A DNA stretch of 64,000 nt, from NCBI RefSeq assembly GCF_017308975.1, contig NZ_JADWPD010000010.1, forward strand, positions 186,001-250,000, in the 5' to 3' direction. Position 1 is the stretch's first letter. The number at the start of each line of letters is the position of its first letter. Below are positions 17,021 to 25,176 of this stretch, piece after piece. Source of the stretch: Amycolatopsis sp. MtRt-6. Its GTDB lineage: Bacteria > Actinomycetota > Actinomycetes > Mycobacteriales > Pseudonocardiaceae. The position numbers and the translations under genes were made by a program. The notes under the pieces are model-generated. The model saw nothing but the letters and a program-made list of their open reading frames with translations, did not search any database and was not told the origin of the DNA.

Positions 17021-17072
17021 AACAACGAAGAGCCGGTGCGCCACGTCGGGGGTGGCGCCCGGCTCTTTGTTG
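17021..17072. terminator. Long hairpin, second terminator after crp
   Basis: AACAACGAAGAGCCGG (17021-17036) pairs with CCGGCTCTTTGTTGT (17058-17072) with one wobble pair, and TGCGCCAC/GGTGGCGC extends the stem inward. On either strand it ends in an A/T-rich foot (AACAA/TTGTT). It stands 8 bases from another hairpin, so the convergently flanked region has tandem terminators. Confidence 0.7.
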
Positions 17073-17080
17073 TGAACGCG

Positions 17081-17110
17081 GAAGGCCCCTCGGCAAGCCG
17101 AGGGGCCTTC
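17081..17110 (-). terminator. Terminator of the crp gene
   Basis: GAAGGCCCCTCGGC (17081-17094) and GCCGAGGGGCCTTC (17097-17110) form a perfect 14-bp stem with a two-base centre. It begins 14 bases past the stop of the minus-strand CRP gene. Confidence 0.8.
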
Positions 17111-17123
17111 GACGTGAAAAGAC

Positions 17124-17798
17124 TCAGCGAGCCCGGCGGGCCAGCCGCTCCGGGTCGAGGATCAGCACGCTCTTGCCCTCGAGCCGCAGCCAGCCGCGGT
17201 GGGCGAAGTCGGCGAGCGCCTTGTTGACGGTCTCGCGCGAGGCGCCGACGTACTGGGCGATCTCTTCCTGCGTCAGGTCGTGCGTGACCCGCAGCAGGCC
17301 CGCCTCCTGGCTGCCGAAGCGCTGCGCGAGCTGCAGCAGCGCCCGCGCCACGCGGCCCGGGACGTCGGTGAAGATCAGCTCCGCGACCATGTTGTTGGTC
17401 CGGCGCAGCCGGCGCGCGACCACGCGCAGCAGCTGTTCCGCTATCTCCGGCCGGGTCGAGATCCACTGGCGCAGGGCCGGGCGGTCCATGGTGACCGCGC
17501 GGACCTCGGTGACCGTGGTCGCGCTCGACGTCCGGGGGCCGGGGTCGAAGATGGACAGCTCGCCGAACATGTCGGACGGGCCGAAGATGCCCAGCAGGTT
17601 CTCGCGGCCGTCGGGCGACTTGCGGCCGATCTTCACCTTGCCGGACTGGATGATGTACAGCTTGTCGCCGGGTTCGCCCTCGTTGAAGATGACATGGCCG
17701 CGGGGGAACTCCACGGATTCCAAGGTCTGGGCCAGCGCCTCCGCCGCTGCCGGCTCCACACCCTGGAAAATGCCCGCACGGGCCAGGGTTTCGTCCAC
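17124..17798 (-). CDS. crp: CRP/FNR-family cAMP-responsive transcription regulator
   Basis: This 224-residue protein has an N-terminal cyclic-nucleotide domain with the phosphate-binding cassette FGELSIFDPGPRTSSA, a long dimerisation helix (LLRVVARRLRRTNN) and a C-terminal winged helix with recognition segment LTQEEIAQYVGASRETVNKAL (about 175-195). Length and sequence match Rv3676/GlxR, global regulators in mycobacteria and corynebacteria. GTG start at 17798. A CRP-type site lies in its own promoter (17851-17866), suggesting autoregulation. Confidence 0.92.
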   Translation of the reverse strand: MDETLARAGIFQGVEPAAAEALAQTLESVEFPRGHVIFNEGEPGDKLYIIQSGKVKIGRKSPDGRENLLGIFGPSDMFGELSIFDPGPRTSSATTVTEVRAVTMDRPALRQWISTRPEIAEQLLRVVARRLRRTNNMVAELIFTDVPGRVARALLQLAQRFGSQEAGLLRVTHDLTQEEIAQYVGASRETVNKALADFAHRGWLRLEGKSVLILDPERLARRAR

Positions 17799-17826
17799 CT
17801 CGGGTGCCTCCTCGTCGAGAAACGAT

Positions 17827-17866
17827 CACGCTCCCCCTTGGCTGGAGGAGCGTGACGCCGATCACT
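17827..17866. promoter_or_regulatory. CRP-type binding site and hairpin in the crp promoter
   Basis: GTGA-CGCCGA-TCAC (17852-17865) fits the CRP/GlxR consensus TGTGA-N6-TCACA in all eight core bases. It lies 53 bases upstream of the crp start. TCACGCTCC (17826-17834) and GGAGCGTGA (17847-17855) form an overlapping 9-bp inverted repeat, so binding and leader folding may compete. Confidence 0.65.
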
Positions 17867-17947
17867 TGCGCGTCAGTCTAGGGCGTACTCCCGAGATCGC
17901 CCGCCGGACTCGCACAAGGCGGAAACGATCTCGTTCGAACGTGGAGC

Positions 17948-18199
17948 CTAACTCCGCACGCGACGCGCGCGTAGCCTGGCTGCCCGTCCGCCCAGCCTAC
18001 GCAGCCGGAACAGCTCCAGCGCGCGGCCGATGCCGTGCCCGTAGAGCGCTCTGACCTCGTTGGGCTGCGCCTGCTCGAGGAACTCTTCGACCTCGTTCTC
18101 CTGCACCGCGACGTGCTTGAGCCTGCTCTCCACCCGCTCCATGAAGAGCGCGAAGAACATGATCACCAGGGGGACCAGGATGACGAACCAGACAGTCAT
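17948..18199 (-). CDS. Small membrane protein (Rv3675-like)
   Basis: This 83-residue protein has one N-terminal transmembrane helix (MTVWFVILVPLVIMFFALFM) followed by a charged cytosolic tail with acidic helix VQENEVEEFLEQAQ and a basic C-terminus. Function is unknown. It sits beside crp, as Rv3675 does in M. tuberculosis. The ATG at 18199 is preferred to a GTG at 18217 since the membrane helix starts there. Confidence 0.65.
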   Translation of the reverse strand: MTVWFVILVPLVIMFFALFMERVESRLKHVAVQENEVEEFLEQAQPNEVRALYGHGIGRALELFRLRRLGGRAARLRARRVRS

Positions 18200-18347
18200 G
18201 ACCGGACCCCGAAACACTCGATGAAAAGCATCTACTCCAGATCCTCGCTCATGGCGGCCGGAAAACGCGCCGAGGTGGTGCTCTGGCGTGTCGGTCGTCC
18301 ACCGGTGCAGTCACCGGCTCGTCCGACGGCGCCCGTAGGCTATCGGG

Positions 18348-19109
18348 GTGCCACCTGCCACCACGAACGCCCCCCGTAAGGGCGCTGGTGAAAGCCGATT
18401 GGCTCTGGTGAGACGCGCCAGGCGGATGAAGCGTTGCCTGGACGACGTGTATCCGGACGCCCACTGCGAGCTCGACTTCACCACGCCGCTGGAACTGCTG
18501 GTCGCGGTCGTGCTGTCCGCGCAGACCACCGACGTCCGCGTGAACCTCGTCACGCCCGCGCTGTTCAAGCGCTACCGGACCGCGGCCGACTACGCCGGCG
18601 CCGACCGCACCGAGCTGGAGGAATACCTCCGGAGCACCGGCTTCTACCGGGCCAAGGCCAACTCCGTGATGGGCCTCGGCGCGGCGCTGGTCGAGCGCTT
18701 CGGCGGCGAGGTCCCGGCGAAGCTCGAAGACCTGGTCACCCTGCCCGGCGTCGGCCGCAAGACGGCCAACGTCGTCCTCGGCAACGCCTTCGACGTGCCG
18801 GGGATCACCGTCGACACCCACTTCGGCCGGCTGGTCCGGCGCTGGGGCTGGACGACCGAAGAAGACCCGGTCAAGGTCGAGCACGCGATCGGCGAGCTGA
18901 TCCCCCGCAAGGAGTGGACCATGCTCTCGCACCGGGTGATCTTCCACGGCCGCCGCGTCTGCCACGCCAAGAAGCCAGCCTGCGGCGCCTGCCCGCTGGC
19001 GAAGGACTGCCCGTCGTACGGCACCGGCCCGACCGGATTCGACGAAGCCGCGAAGCTGGTCAAAGGCGTCGAAAAGGACCACATCCTGGCGCTGGCGGCG
19101 CCCCGGTGA
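18348..19109 (+). CDS. nth: Endonuclease III (DNA glycosylase/AP lyase)
   Basis: This 253-residue base-excision repair enzyme removes oxidised pyrimidines and cleaves abasic sites. Its helix-hairpin-helix LPGVGRKTANVVLG holds catalytic Lys138, and Asp156 lies in TVDTHFGR. The C-terminal Cys cluster C205-x6-C212-x2-C215-x5-C221 binds a [4Fe-4S] cluster. GTG start at 18348. Its stop overlaps the start of the TlpA-like gene (GTGA), so a DNA repair enzyme and an envelope thiol protein are translated together, as in mycobacteria. Confidence 0.95.
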   Translation: MPPATTNAPRKGAGESRLALVRRARRMKRCLDDVYPDAHCELDFTTPLELLVAVVLSAQTTDVRVNLVTPALFKRYRTAADYAGADRTELEEYLRSTGFYRAKANSVMGLGAALVERFGGEVPAKLEDLVTLPGVGRKTANVVLGNAFDVPGITVDTHFGRLVRRWGWTTEEDPVKVEHAIGELIPRKEWTMLSHRVIFHGRRVCHAKKPACGACPLAKDCPSYGTGPTGFDEAAKLVKGVEKDHILALAAPR

Positions 19110-19705
19110 CAAGAGTCACCAAGTTCGCCTTGGCCGCCGCGGTGCTGGCCGTGGCGCTGATCGTCGCGCTGCTGCCGCGCGGGGGTGACGACACCGCCGC
19201 GAAGCCGTCGGGCGATCTGGCGCCCGCCCGGTCCGCGGCGGCGCTCCAGCCGTGCCCGGCGCCGGGCTCCGCGCAGCCGGTGAAGCAGCTCGAAGGCGTC
19301 ACGGTGGACTGCCTCGGCGACGGCGCGAGCGTCGACGTCGGCCGGGCGCTCGCCGGCGCTCCGGCGCTGGTCAACGTCTGGGCGTCGTGGTGCGAGCCGT
19401 GCCGGACCGAGCTGCCGGTGCTCCAGGAGTACGCCCGGCAGCCGGGTGCCGTGCGCGTTCTCGGCGTCCAGGTGCAGAGCCCGGCGAAGGACGGCCTCGA
19501 CCTGCTCGCCAAGCTGGGCGTGCACCTGCCGTCGGTGTTCGACGGGGACGGCCGGAGCGGTCCGGTGCGGACGGCGCTGAAGGTGCCTTCGTCGCTCCCG
19601 GCGTCCTACTTGGTCACCGCGGCGGGCGAGGTGCGGTTCATCGCCAATCCACGCTCGTTCGTGAACACTGACCAGGTGCGCGCGGCAGTCGAGGGGGCAT
19701 CGTGA
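19106..19705 (+). CDS. TlpA-family membrane-anchored thioredoxin-like protein
   Basis: This 199-residue protein has an N-terminal signal anchor (residues 7-24) and a thioredoxin-like domain with active site WCEPC (C96, C99) and a cis-Pro segment VPSSLPASYLV. Proteins of this kind reduce or isomerise disulfides outside the membrane, for example in cytochrome maturation. Extra Cys residues at about 50 and 69 could form a structural disulfide. The GTG start overlaps the nth stop and the TGA overlaps the next GTG, so nth, this gene and the NUDIX gene form a coupled series. Confidence 0.87.
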   Translation: MTRVTKFALAAAVLAVALIVALLPRGGDDTAAKPSGDLAPARSAAALQPCPAPGSAQPVKQLEGVTVDCLGDGASVDVGRALAGAPALVNVWASWCEPCRTELPVLQEYARQPGAVRVLGVQVQSPAKDGLDLLAKLGVHLPSVFDGDGRSGPVRTALKVPSSLPASYLVTAAGEVRFIANPRSFVNTDQVRAAVEGAS

Positions 19706-20457
19706 TCGGACCACTGGTCGAGCCGGAGTCGGTTCCCGAGTGGCTCCGGCCGCTGGTCAAGGTGAGCGCCGAGGTCGATTCGAAGACGTTCACGCGGTTC
19801 AGCCCGCCCGAAGACGCCTACACGCGCCCCGCCGCGGTGCTCATCCTCTTCGGCGAGCGGGAAGCCGACGGCGAGCCGGACGTGCTCCTCCAGCGCCGCG
19901 CCGACACGTTGGGCTCGCACGCCGGGCAGGTCTCCTTCCCCGGCGGCGGCGCCGAGGACGGCGACGGCGGCCCGATCGGCACCGCGCTGCGCGAGGCCGA
20001 AGAAGAGACCGGCGTGGTCCCCTCGGGCGTCCGGCCGGTCGCGGTGCTGCCGGAACTGTTCGTCCCGGTGTCCGGGTTCGCCGTGACGCCGGTGCTGGCG
20101 CACTGGGCGGAACCGTCGCCGGTGCACGCGGTCGACCCGGCCGAGACGGCGTCCGTCGCCCGCGTCGCCATCGCCGACCTGGTCGACCCGGCCAACCGGT
20201 TCACGGTCAAGAAGAAGGGCATGCCCTGGAAGGGACCCGCCTTCGAGGTCGACGGCCTGTTCGTCTGGGGTTTCACCGCCGGGCTGCTGTCGGTCCTGCT
20301 CGGCCTGGGAGGCTGGGAGCGCGAATGGGACTCGGGCGACGTCCGGGACCTCGACGAGGCGCTGGCCGCGTTCGATGCGCAGCGTCTTACCGGGGCTCCG
20401 CCCCGGGCCGGGGGCTCCGCCACCCGGACCCCCGAAAAGCGGCCCGTGAAGGAGTAA
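19702..20457 (+). CDS. CoA pyrophosphatase-type NUDIX hydrolase
   Basis: This 251-residue protein has the CoA-type signature LLQRRADTLGSHAGQVSFPGG and a Nudix box ending REAEEETG, like E. coli NudL and Rv3672c. The expected reaction is cleavage of CoA to 4'-phosphopantetheine and 3',5'-ADP. The last 25 residues (APPRAGGSATRTPEKRP) are encoded by a GC hairpin element at 20391-20434 and look like a recent extension. GTG start overlaps the TlpA-like stop. The marP start follows four bases after the stop. Confidence 0.87.
   Translation: MIGPLVEPESVPEWLRPLVKVSAEVDSKTFTRFSPPEDAYTRPAAVLILFGEREADGEPDVLLQRRADTLGSHAGQVSFPGGGAEDGDGGPIGTALREAEEETGVVPSGVRPVAVLPELFVPVSGFAVTPVLAHWAEPSPVHAVDPAETASVARVAIADLVDPANRFTVKKKGMPWKGPAFEVDGLFVWGFTAGLLSVLLGLGGWEREWDSGDVRDLDEALAAFDAQRLTGAPPRAGGSATRTPEKRPVKE
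20391..20434. repeat. Double GC hairpin element inside the NUDIX 3' end
   Basis: CGGGG-CTCCG-CCCCG (20391-20405) is followed by CGGGGG (20409-20414) pairing with CCCCCG (20429-20434), again around a GCTCCGCC core. Elements with GGGGCTCCGCCCC cores are, to my knowledge, common near gene ends in Amycolatopsis and Streptomyces. Here the element is translated. Confidence 0.6.
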
Positions 20458-20461
20458 CGCG

Positions 20462-21646
20462 GTGAACTGGGTCGACGTGGTGGTGCTGCTGCTGGCCGTG
20501 CTGGCGGCGGTGTCCGGCGCCTACCAGGGCGTGATCATCGCGCTGCCGTCGCTCGTCGGCGTCGTGCTCGGCGCGGTCGCCGGGATCAAGCTCGCCCCGG
20601 TCGTGGTCTCGTTCTTCGACGACCCTGTCTGGAAGGTCGCCTTCGCGGTGGCGACGGTGGTCTTCCTGGTCGCCTTCGGCGAGGCGATCGGCGTCTACGT
20701 GGGCCGGCGGCTGCGGCAGAAGATCAACCCGGACAAGCTGTCCGGCATCGACAAGACGCTCGGCGCGGTCGTGCAGGCCCTGGTCGTGTTCGTGGTGGCG
20801 TGGCTGATCGCGACGCCGCTGACGGCCGTGTCCGGCGCGCCGTGGCTGGCCAAGGCGATCAACGGCTCGGTGGTGCTCGGCAAGGTCAACGAGACCATGC
20901 CGGAGGCCGCACAGGGCTTCCCGAGCCAGCTGCGCAAGCTGCTCGACGCGTCCGGCTTCCCGTCGATCATGGACCCGTTCCAGAAGGCGCCGACGGCGGA
21001 CACCTCGCCGCCCGACCCCGCGCTGCAGAGCAGCGGGATCGTCCAGCAGCTGCACGGCAGCGTGGTCAAGATCCGCGGCACGGCCAGCTCGTGCTCGCGG
21101 TCGCTCGAAGGCAGCGGGTTCGTGATCGCGCCGCAGCGGGTGATGACGAACGCGCACGTCGTGGCCGGTACCGACACCGTCGGCATCGAGACCACCCAGG
21201 GCGACTACCCGGCCCGCGTCGTCTACTTCGACCCGGAGGTCGACATCGCGGTGCTCGCGGTACCGCGCCTGAGGGCCGAGCCGCTGCAGTTCGCGCCGGA
21301 GACGGCACGGGCGGGCGACAGCGCGGTCGTCCTCGGCTACCCGCTCGACGGCCCGTACCGGGCGACGCCGGCCCGCGTGCGCGGCCGGATCAACCTGCGC
21401 GGCCCGGACATCTACGAGGCGAACACGGTCCAGCGGGACGTCTTCACGGTCCGCGCCGAGATCCGCAGCGGCAACTCGGGCGGCCCGATGGTGACCCCGG
21501 ACGGCAAGGTCATCGGCGTCGTCTTCGGCGCGGCGGTGGAAGACCCGGAGACCGGCTTCACGCTCACGGCCGAGCAGGTCCGCGCCGAGGTCGAGGCGGC
21601 ACCCTCGCAGACGACGAACGTGTCCACCGGCTCCTGCGCGGCCTAA
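20462..21646 (+). CDS. marP: MarP-like membrane serine protease
   Basis: This 394-residue protein has an N-terminal CvpA-type domain with four membrane helices (about 5-125) and an extracytoplasmic trypsin-like domain with His232 (TNAHVV), Asp261 (VDIAVL) and Ser339 (SGNSGGP). Cys211 and Cys392 occupy the places of the disulfide that stabilises M. tuberculosis MarP. The homologue protects against acid and oxidative stress by processing envelope proteins. RBS AAGGAG precedes the GTG. The stop overlaps that of the convergent regulator gene, leaving no space for a terminator. Confidence 0.92.
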   Translation: MNWVDVVVLLLAVLAAVSGAYQGVIIALPSLVGVVLGAVAGIKLAPVVVSFFDDPVWKVAFAVATVVFLVAFGEAIGVYVGRRLRQKINPDKLSGIDKTLGAVVQALVVFVVAWLIATPLTAVSGAPWLAKAINGSVVLGKVNETMPEAAQGFPSQLRKLLDASGFPSIMDPFQKAPTADTSPPDPALQSSGIVQQLHGSVVKIRGTASSCSRSLEGSGFVIAPQRVMTNAHVVAGTDTVGIETTQGDYPARVVYFDPEVDIAVLAVPRLRAEPLQFAPETARAGDSAVVLGYPLDGPYRATPARVRGRINLRGPDIYEANTVQRDVFTVRAEIRSGNSGGPMVTPDGKVIGVVFGAAVEDPETGFTLTAEQVRAEVEAAPSQTTNVSTGSCAA

Positions 21647-22524
21647 CGCCCGTAGCGCAGCGCCAGGCCGTCCAGCAGGGCCCGCAGCCCCGACTCGAAG
21701 AGGTCGTCGAGGACGAGGTCGTAACCCGTCTCGGCCAGGTCGGCGAGCATCCTGGTGAACGTCGGGTGCCCGGCCGCCATCGCCGTCACGGCGGCGCCCT
21801 GCCGGTCGATCCAGTCGTCCTCGGTCAGCCCGGACGACGCCAGCGCGTGCTGCTCGCGCTCGAGGTGGACCGCCATGCCCTGGACGTGGCTGAAGAACAG
21901 GACGTGCAGGTTGCACAGCGTCGTCGCGTCGACGCCCAGCTCCGCCAGCGCCGACAGGGCCCACTCGCCGTGCACGGCGAGGTTGCGCAGCGGCAGCGGC
22001 CGCGTGATCGGCCCGAGCTGCGCCAGCCACGGGTGCCGCTTGTGGAGCGACCAGAGCGTCCGGCCGCCGAGCGTCAGCCGGGCACGCCAGTCGCCGGAGG
22101 GCTTCGCCGGGTAGCCGCGCTCGCCGAACGCGGCGTCCGCCATGAGCAGCACCAGCTCGTCCCGGCCCCGCACGTACCGGTACGGCGCCATCGCCGCGAC
22201 GCCGAGGCGCGCCGCGACCCCGCGCATGGACAGCGCGCCGAGGCCCTCGGCGTCGGCGATCGCGATCGCGGTCCGCACGAGCTGTTCGCGGGTCAGCCCG
22301 CGCGGCCCGCCACGGCGTTCCCGGCCGGCGACGACCGTGCCCGACCGCGGCTCCGCCCGCACGACGCCTTCCTGGCTCAGCAGCGCGAGTGCCTTCGCCG
22401 CGGTCGCCATGGCGACGCCGTGGTCCGCCGCGAGCCGCCGGGTCGAGGGCACCCGCGCGCCCGGCGGGAGCTCCCCGCGCGCGATCCGGTCGCGCAGCTG
22501 GTCGGCGATGGCCACGTACTTCAC
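21643..22524 (-). CDS. GntR/TetR hybrid transcription regulator
   Basis: This 293-residue protein carries two DNA-binding modules. Residues 1-70 form a GntR winged helix (VAIADQLRDRIARGELPPGA, then VPSTRRLAADHGVAMATAAKAL), and residues 85-135 a TetR-type HTH (LSMRGVAARLGVAAMAPYRYV), followed by a TetR C-terminal ligand domain. This fusion recurs in actinobacteria. The GTG at 22524 has a GGGAGA ribosome-binding site. It is divergent from an FAD monooxygenase gene around a perfect palindrome at 22556-22569, so it probably represses both. No counterpart stands here in the mycobacterial order, so the pair is an insertion. Confidence 0.85.
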   Translation of the reverse strand: MKYVAIADQLRDRIARGELPPGARVPSTRRLAADHGVAMATAAKALALLSQEGVVRAEPRSGTVVAGRERRGGPRGLTREQLVRTAIAIADAEGLGALSMRGVAARLGVAAMAPYRYVRGRDELVLLMADAAFGERGYPAKPSGDWRARLTLGGRTLWSLHKRHPWLAQLGPITRPLPLRNLAVHGEWALSALAELGVDATTLCNLHVLFFSHVQGMAVHLEREQHALASSGLTEDDWIDRQGAAVTAMAAGHPTFTRMLADLAETGYDLVLDDLFESGLRALLDGLALRYGR

Positions 22525-22555
22525 AGCGTCTCCCTGACCTAGCACAGCCAACCAT

Positions 22556-22569
22556 CTGTACTAGTACAG
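22556..22569. promoter_or_regulatory. Perfect 14-bp palindromic operator candidate
   Basis: CTGTACTAGTACAG is its own reverse complement. It sits 32 bases from the regulator start and 65 bases from the monooxygenase start, in the shared promoter region. The TGTACTAGTACA core is a GntR-type site shape. Confidence 0.7.
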
Positions 22570-22633
22570 AATTGGCCTTTCACCTGGCTGAACTCCAGTG
22601 TTGTCGCCAACAGCGTACGACTCTGGAGGGAAC

Positions 22634-23722
22634 ATGCGAAACGTCCTGATCTCCGGCGCCGGTGTCGCCGGCGGCACCCTGGCCTGGTACCTGGCGCGGG
22701 CCGGCTTCGACGTCACCGTGGTGGACCGGGCGCCCGGCATCCGCAGCGGCGGGCAGGCGGTCGACGTGCGCGGGGCCGCGCTCGACGTCGTCGACCGGAT
22801 GGGCCTCGGCGAGCGGCTGCGCGCGGTGCGCACCCGGATGCGGGGAATGTCCATGGTGGACGGTGACGGCCACGAGCTGTTCCGGTCCGAGGAGTTCGCC
22901 CTGAGCAGCGGGCGGCTCGACAGCGACGACATCGAGGTGCTCCGCGACGACGTCGTCTCGATCCTGCACGAGGCCGCCGACGTCGAGTTCGTCTTCGGCG
23001 ACTCCATCACCGCGCTCACCGAAGAGCCGCACGGGGTGCGCGTCGAGTTCGAGCACGGCGGCTTCCGGACCTTCGACCTGGTGATCGGCGCGGACGGCCT
23101 GCACTCGGCCGTCCGGCGGCTGGCGTTCGGGCCGGAGGAGCGGTTCATCCACCACCTCGGGCAGTACCTCGCGATCTTCCCCACGGCCAACTTCCTCGGC
23201 CTCGAGGACTGGCAGGTCTGGTTCCGGCACGAGGACACCGGCGGCGTCGCCTACCCGGTGCGCGGCAACAGCGAGCTGCGCGTGACGCTCGGGTTCGGTT
23301 CGGAGCCGTTGCCGCGGCTGGCTGTCCCGGAGCAGAAGCGGCTGATCGCCGAGCGGCTCGCCGGGGTCGGCTGGGAGGTGCCGAAGCTCCTCGAAGCCAT
23401 GGCGGAGGCGGAGGTGTTCTACTTCGACGCCATGGCGCAGATCCGGATGGACCGCTGGACGACGGGCCGGATCGCGTTGGCCGGCGACGCCGGTTACTGC
23501 GCTTCGCCGTTGTCCGGCCAGGGGACGAGCTTGGCGTTGATCGGTGCGTACGTCCTCGCCCAGGAACTCGGTCGTGCGAGTCACGAAGAAGCCTTCGCGG
23601 CTTACGAGACGCGCATGCGGCCCTTCGTCACGCTCAACCAGGCGCTGGCCACCGAGAACCCCGGAGGTCCGGCGTCGGAGGAGTCGCTCGAGCGGGCGAA
23701 GAACGCCATCAGTCTCGCTTGA
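22634..23722 (+). CDS. FAD-dependent monooxygenase (TetX/PHBH type)
   Basis: This 362-residue flavoprotein has the dinucleotide motif ISGAGVAGGTLAWYLARAG at the N-terminus, a DLVIGADGLHSAVRR motif and the FAD ribityl motif ALAGDAGYCASPLSGQG. It belongs to the group A aromatic hydroxylases that includes antibiotic-modifying TetX and Rox. NADPH-dependent hydroxylation of an aromatic compound or antibiotic is expected. The ATG at 22634 has GGAGGG four bases before it. Its last 14 bases overlap the end of the convergent hydrolase gene. Confidence 0.85.
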   Translation: MRNVLISGAGVAGGTLAWYLARAGFDVTVVDRAPGIRSGGQAVDVRGAALDVVDRMGLGERLRAVRTRMRGMSMVDGDGHELFRSEEFALSSGRLDSDDIEVLRDDVVSILHEAADVEFVFGDSITALTEEPHGVRVEFEHGGFRTFDLVIGADGLHSAVRRLAFGPEERFIHHLGQYLAIFPTANFLGLEDWQVWFRHEDTGGVAYPVRGNSELRVTLGFGSEPLPRLAVPEQKRLIAERLAGVGWEVPKLLEAMAEAEVFYFDAMAQIRMDRWTTGRIALAGDAGYCASPLSGQGTSLALIGAYVLAQELGRASHEEAFAAYETRMRPFVTLNQALATENPGGPASEESLERAKNAISLA

Positions 23723-24635
23723 GGAAGCCCACCAGGGCCGCGGACGTGCGGTCCGGCGCTTCGAGGTGGGGGAAGTGCCCGACGTCCGGCCAGATCTCCG
23801 GCTCGGCGTGCGGGCCCGCCCAGCGCGTCGACGACGTCGCCGTTTCGGGGAGGATGCAGGTGTCTTCGGCGCCGTGCAGCTGCAGCGTCGGCGCCGCGAT
23901 CCGGGTACTGACGGCGTCGGTGAACCGGCGGCCTTCGCCGCGGAACTGGGCCCGGAACGCCCAGCGGTAGTGCTCGAGCGCGCTGTGCGCGACGCCGGGC
24001 ACGAGCATGGCCTGCCGGAACACCGCGACGCTTTCGGCGAAGTCCGAAGTGGACTGCCAGTGGCGGCCGGCCCAGCCGCCGAAGAGGTCCTCGACGGCCT
24101 GGGCGTCGGCCTTCACCAGCCACTTCTCCGGCGCCATCGGCACCTGGAAGCGGAAGAGGTGCCCGGCCGCGCGGCCCTGGCCACGCCACGGGCGAGCCAC
24201 CCCCGACCGCAGCGCGAGCGGGTGGGCCGCGCCGATCGCCGTCACCGAGGACACCAGCCGCGGGTGCAACGCCGCGACCGTCCAGGCGAGCATGCCGCCC
24301 CAGGCGTGCCCGGCGAGGTGGGCGCGGCGCGCCCCGAGCGACTTGATCAGGCCGCCGATGTCGCCGGCGAGCGTCCACGCGTCGTAGCCGCGGGGCGGCT
24401 TGTCGGAGTCGCCGTAGCCGCGCAGGTCGACGGCGACCGCGCGGAACCCGGCTTCGGCCAGTGCCCGCAGCTGGTGGTGCCAGGTCCACCAGAACTCGGC
24501 GAACCCGTGCAGCAGGACCACGACCGGGCCCTCGCCGAGCTCGGCGACGTGCAGGCGGATGCCGTTCGCGGAGACGTCGCGGTGGACCCACGGGCCGTCG
24601 AGCCGGACGATCGACGGGTCGGGGGACGCGTGCAA
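23709..24635 (-). CDS. Epoxide hydrolase-like alpha/beta protein with missing nucleophile
   Basis: This 308-residue alpha/beta-fold protein has the oxyanion-hole motif HGFAEFWWTW (43-52) typical of epoxide hydrolases and a C-terminal GHFPHLEAPD with the general His. The nucleophile elbow reads GHAWGG, so Ala111 stands where epoxide hydrolases have Asp. The codon is clearly GCC. The position matches ephE (Rv3670). Catalysis by the usual mechanism is not possible, so it may have a binding or other role. The start is a TTG at 24635, five bases before the holin-like stop; no better in-frame start was seen. Confidence 0.8.
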   Translation of the reverse strand: MHASPDPSIVRLDGPWVHRDVSANGIRLHVAELGEGPVVVLLHGFAEFWWTWHHQLRALAEAGFRAVAVDLRGYGDSDKPPRGYDAWTLAGDIGGLIKSLGARRAHLAGHAWGGMLAWTVAALHPRLVSSVTAIGAAHPLALRSGVARPWRGQGRAAGHLFRFQVPMAPEKWLVKADAQAVEDLFGGWAGRHWQSTSDFAESVAVFRQAMLVPGVAHSALEHYRWAFRAQFRGEGRRFTDAVSTRIAAPTLQLHGAEDTCILPETATSSTRWAGPHAEPEIWPDVGHFPHLEAPDRTSAALVGFLKRD

Positions 24636-24639
24636 AGAC

Positions 24640-25134
24640 TCAGTCGCGCGTGGTGGTCAGGTCGGCGTCGGACGCCTTGTGCGGCTTCAGCGCGGCAGCC
24701 GTCTCCTTGACGCTGGCGATGGTCCGCTCCGGTGCCTTGAACTTCTTCACCTTGCGGTAGCCGAGGAACCCGGCCACGACCGCGACGACCAGCATCAGGA
24801 CGAACACGATGCCGAACGCGATCCAGCGGTACCGCAGCCACTGGGCCAGCCCCTCGGCCGCGAAGAAGAACAGGAAGAACGTGCTGTACAGGAAGACCGT
24901 CAGCGCGATCAGGAAGAAGACGGCGCCCTTGAGGCCCTTCTTCACCTCGCCGACCAGCTCGGACTTCGCCAGCTCCATCTCGGCCCTGACCAGGGTGGAG
25001 ATGTGCTGGGTCGCGTCGCCGACCAGCCGGCCGATCGACTGGTCGCCGGGGACGTCGGCGGCGGAGGACAGCGGGAGGTAAGGCACGGCCCCCACGCCGT
25101 CGGGGCCGGTGCGTTCGTGTTTGGGGCTGCTCAC
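24640..25134 (-). CDS. Holin-X-like membrane protein (Rv3669-like)
   Basis: A 164-residue protein with a soluble N-terminus, an amphipathic segment LVRAEMELAKSELVGEVKKG and two membrane helices (about 70-92 and 100-122), the layout of the actinobacterial Holin-X/phage holin 3_6 family. Despite its name the family is chromosomal and of unknown function. The C-terminal tail is basic. It is followed within five bases by the epoxide hydrolase-like gene, the same pair as Rv3669-Rv3670. GTG start at 25134. Confidence 0.78.
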   Translation of the reverse strand: MSSPKHERTGPDGVGAVPYLPLSSAADVPGDQSIGRLVGDATQHISTLVRAEMELAKSELVGEVKKGLKGAVFFLIALTVFLYSTFFLFFFAAEGLAQWLRYRWIAFGIVFVLMLVVAVVAGFLGYRKVKKFKAPERTIASVKETAAALKPHKASDADLTTTRD

Positions 25135-25176
25135 CGGGTCATCGTGCCATGTGTCCCATTACCGGGCGCGGCGGAG

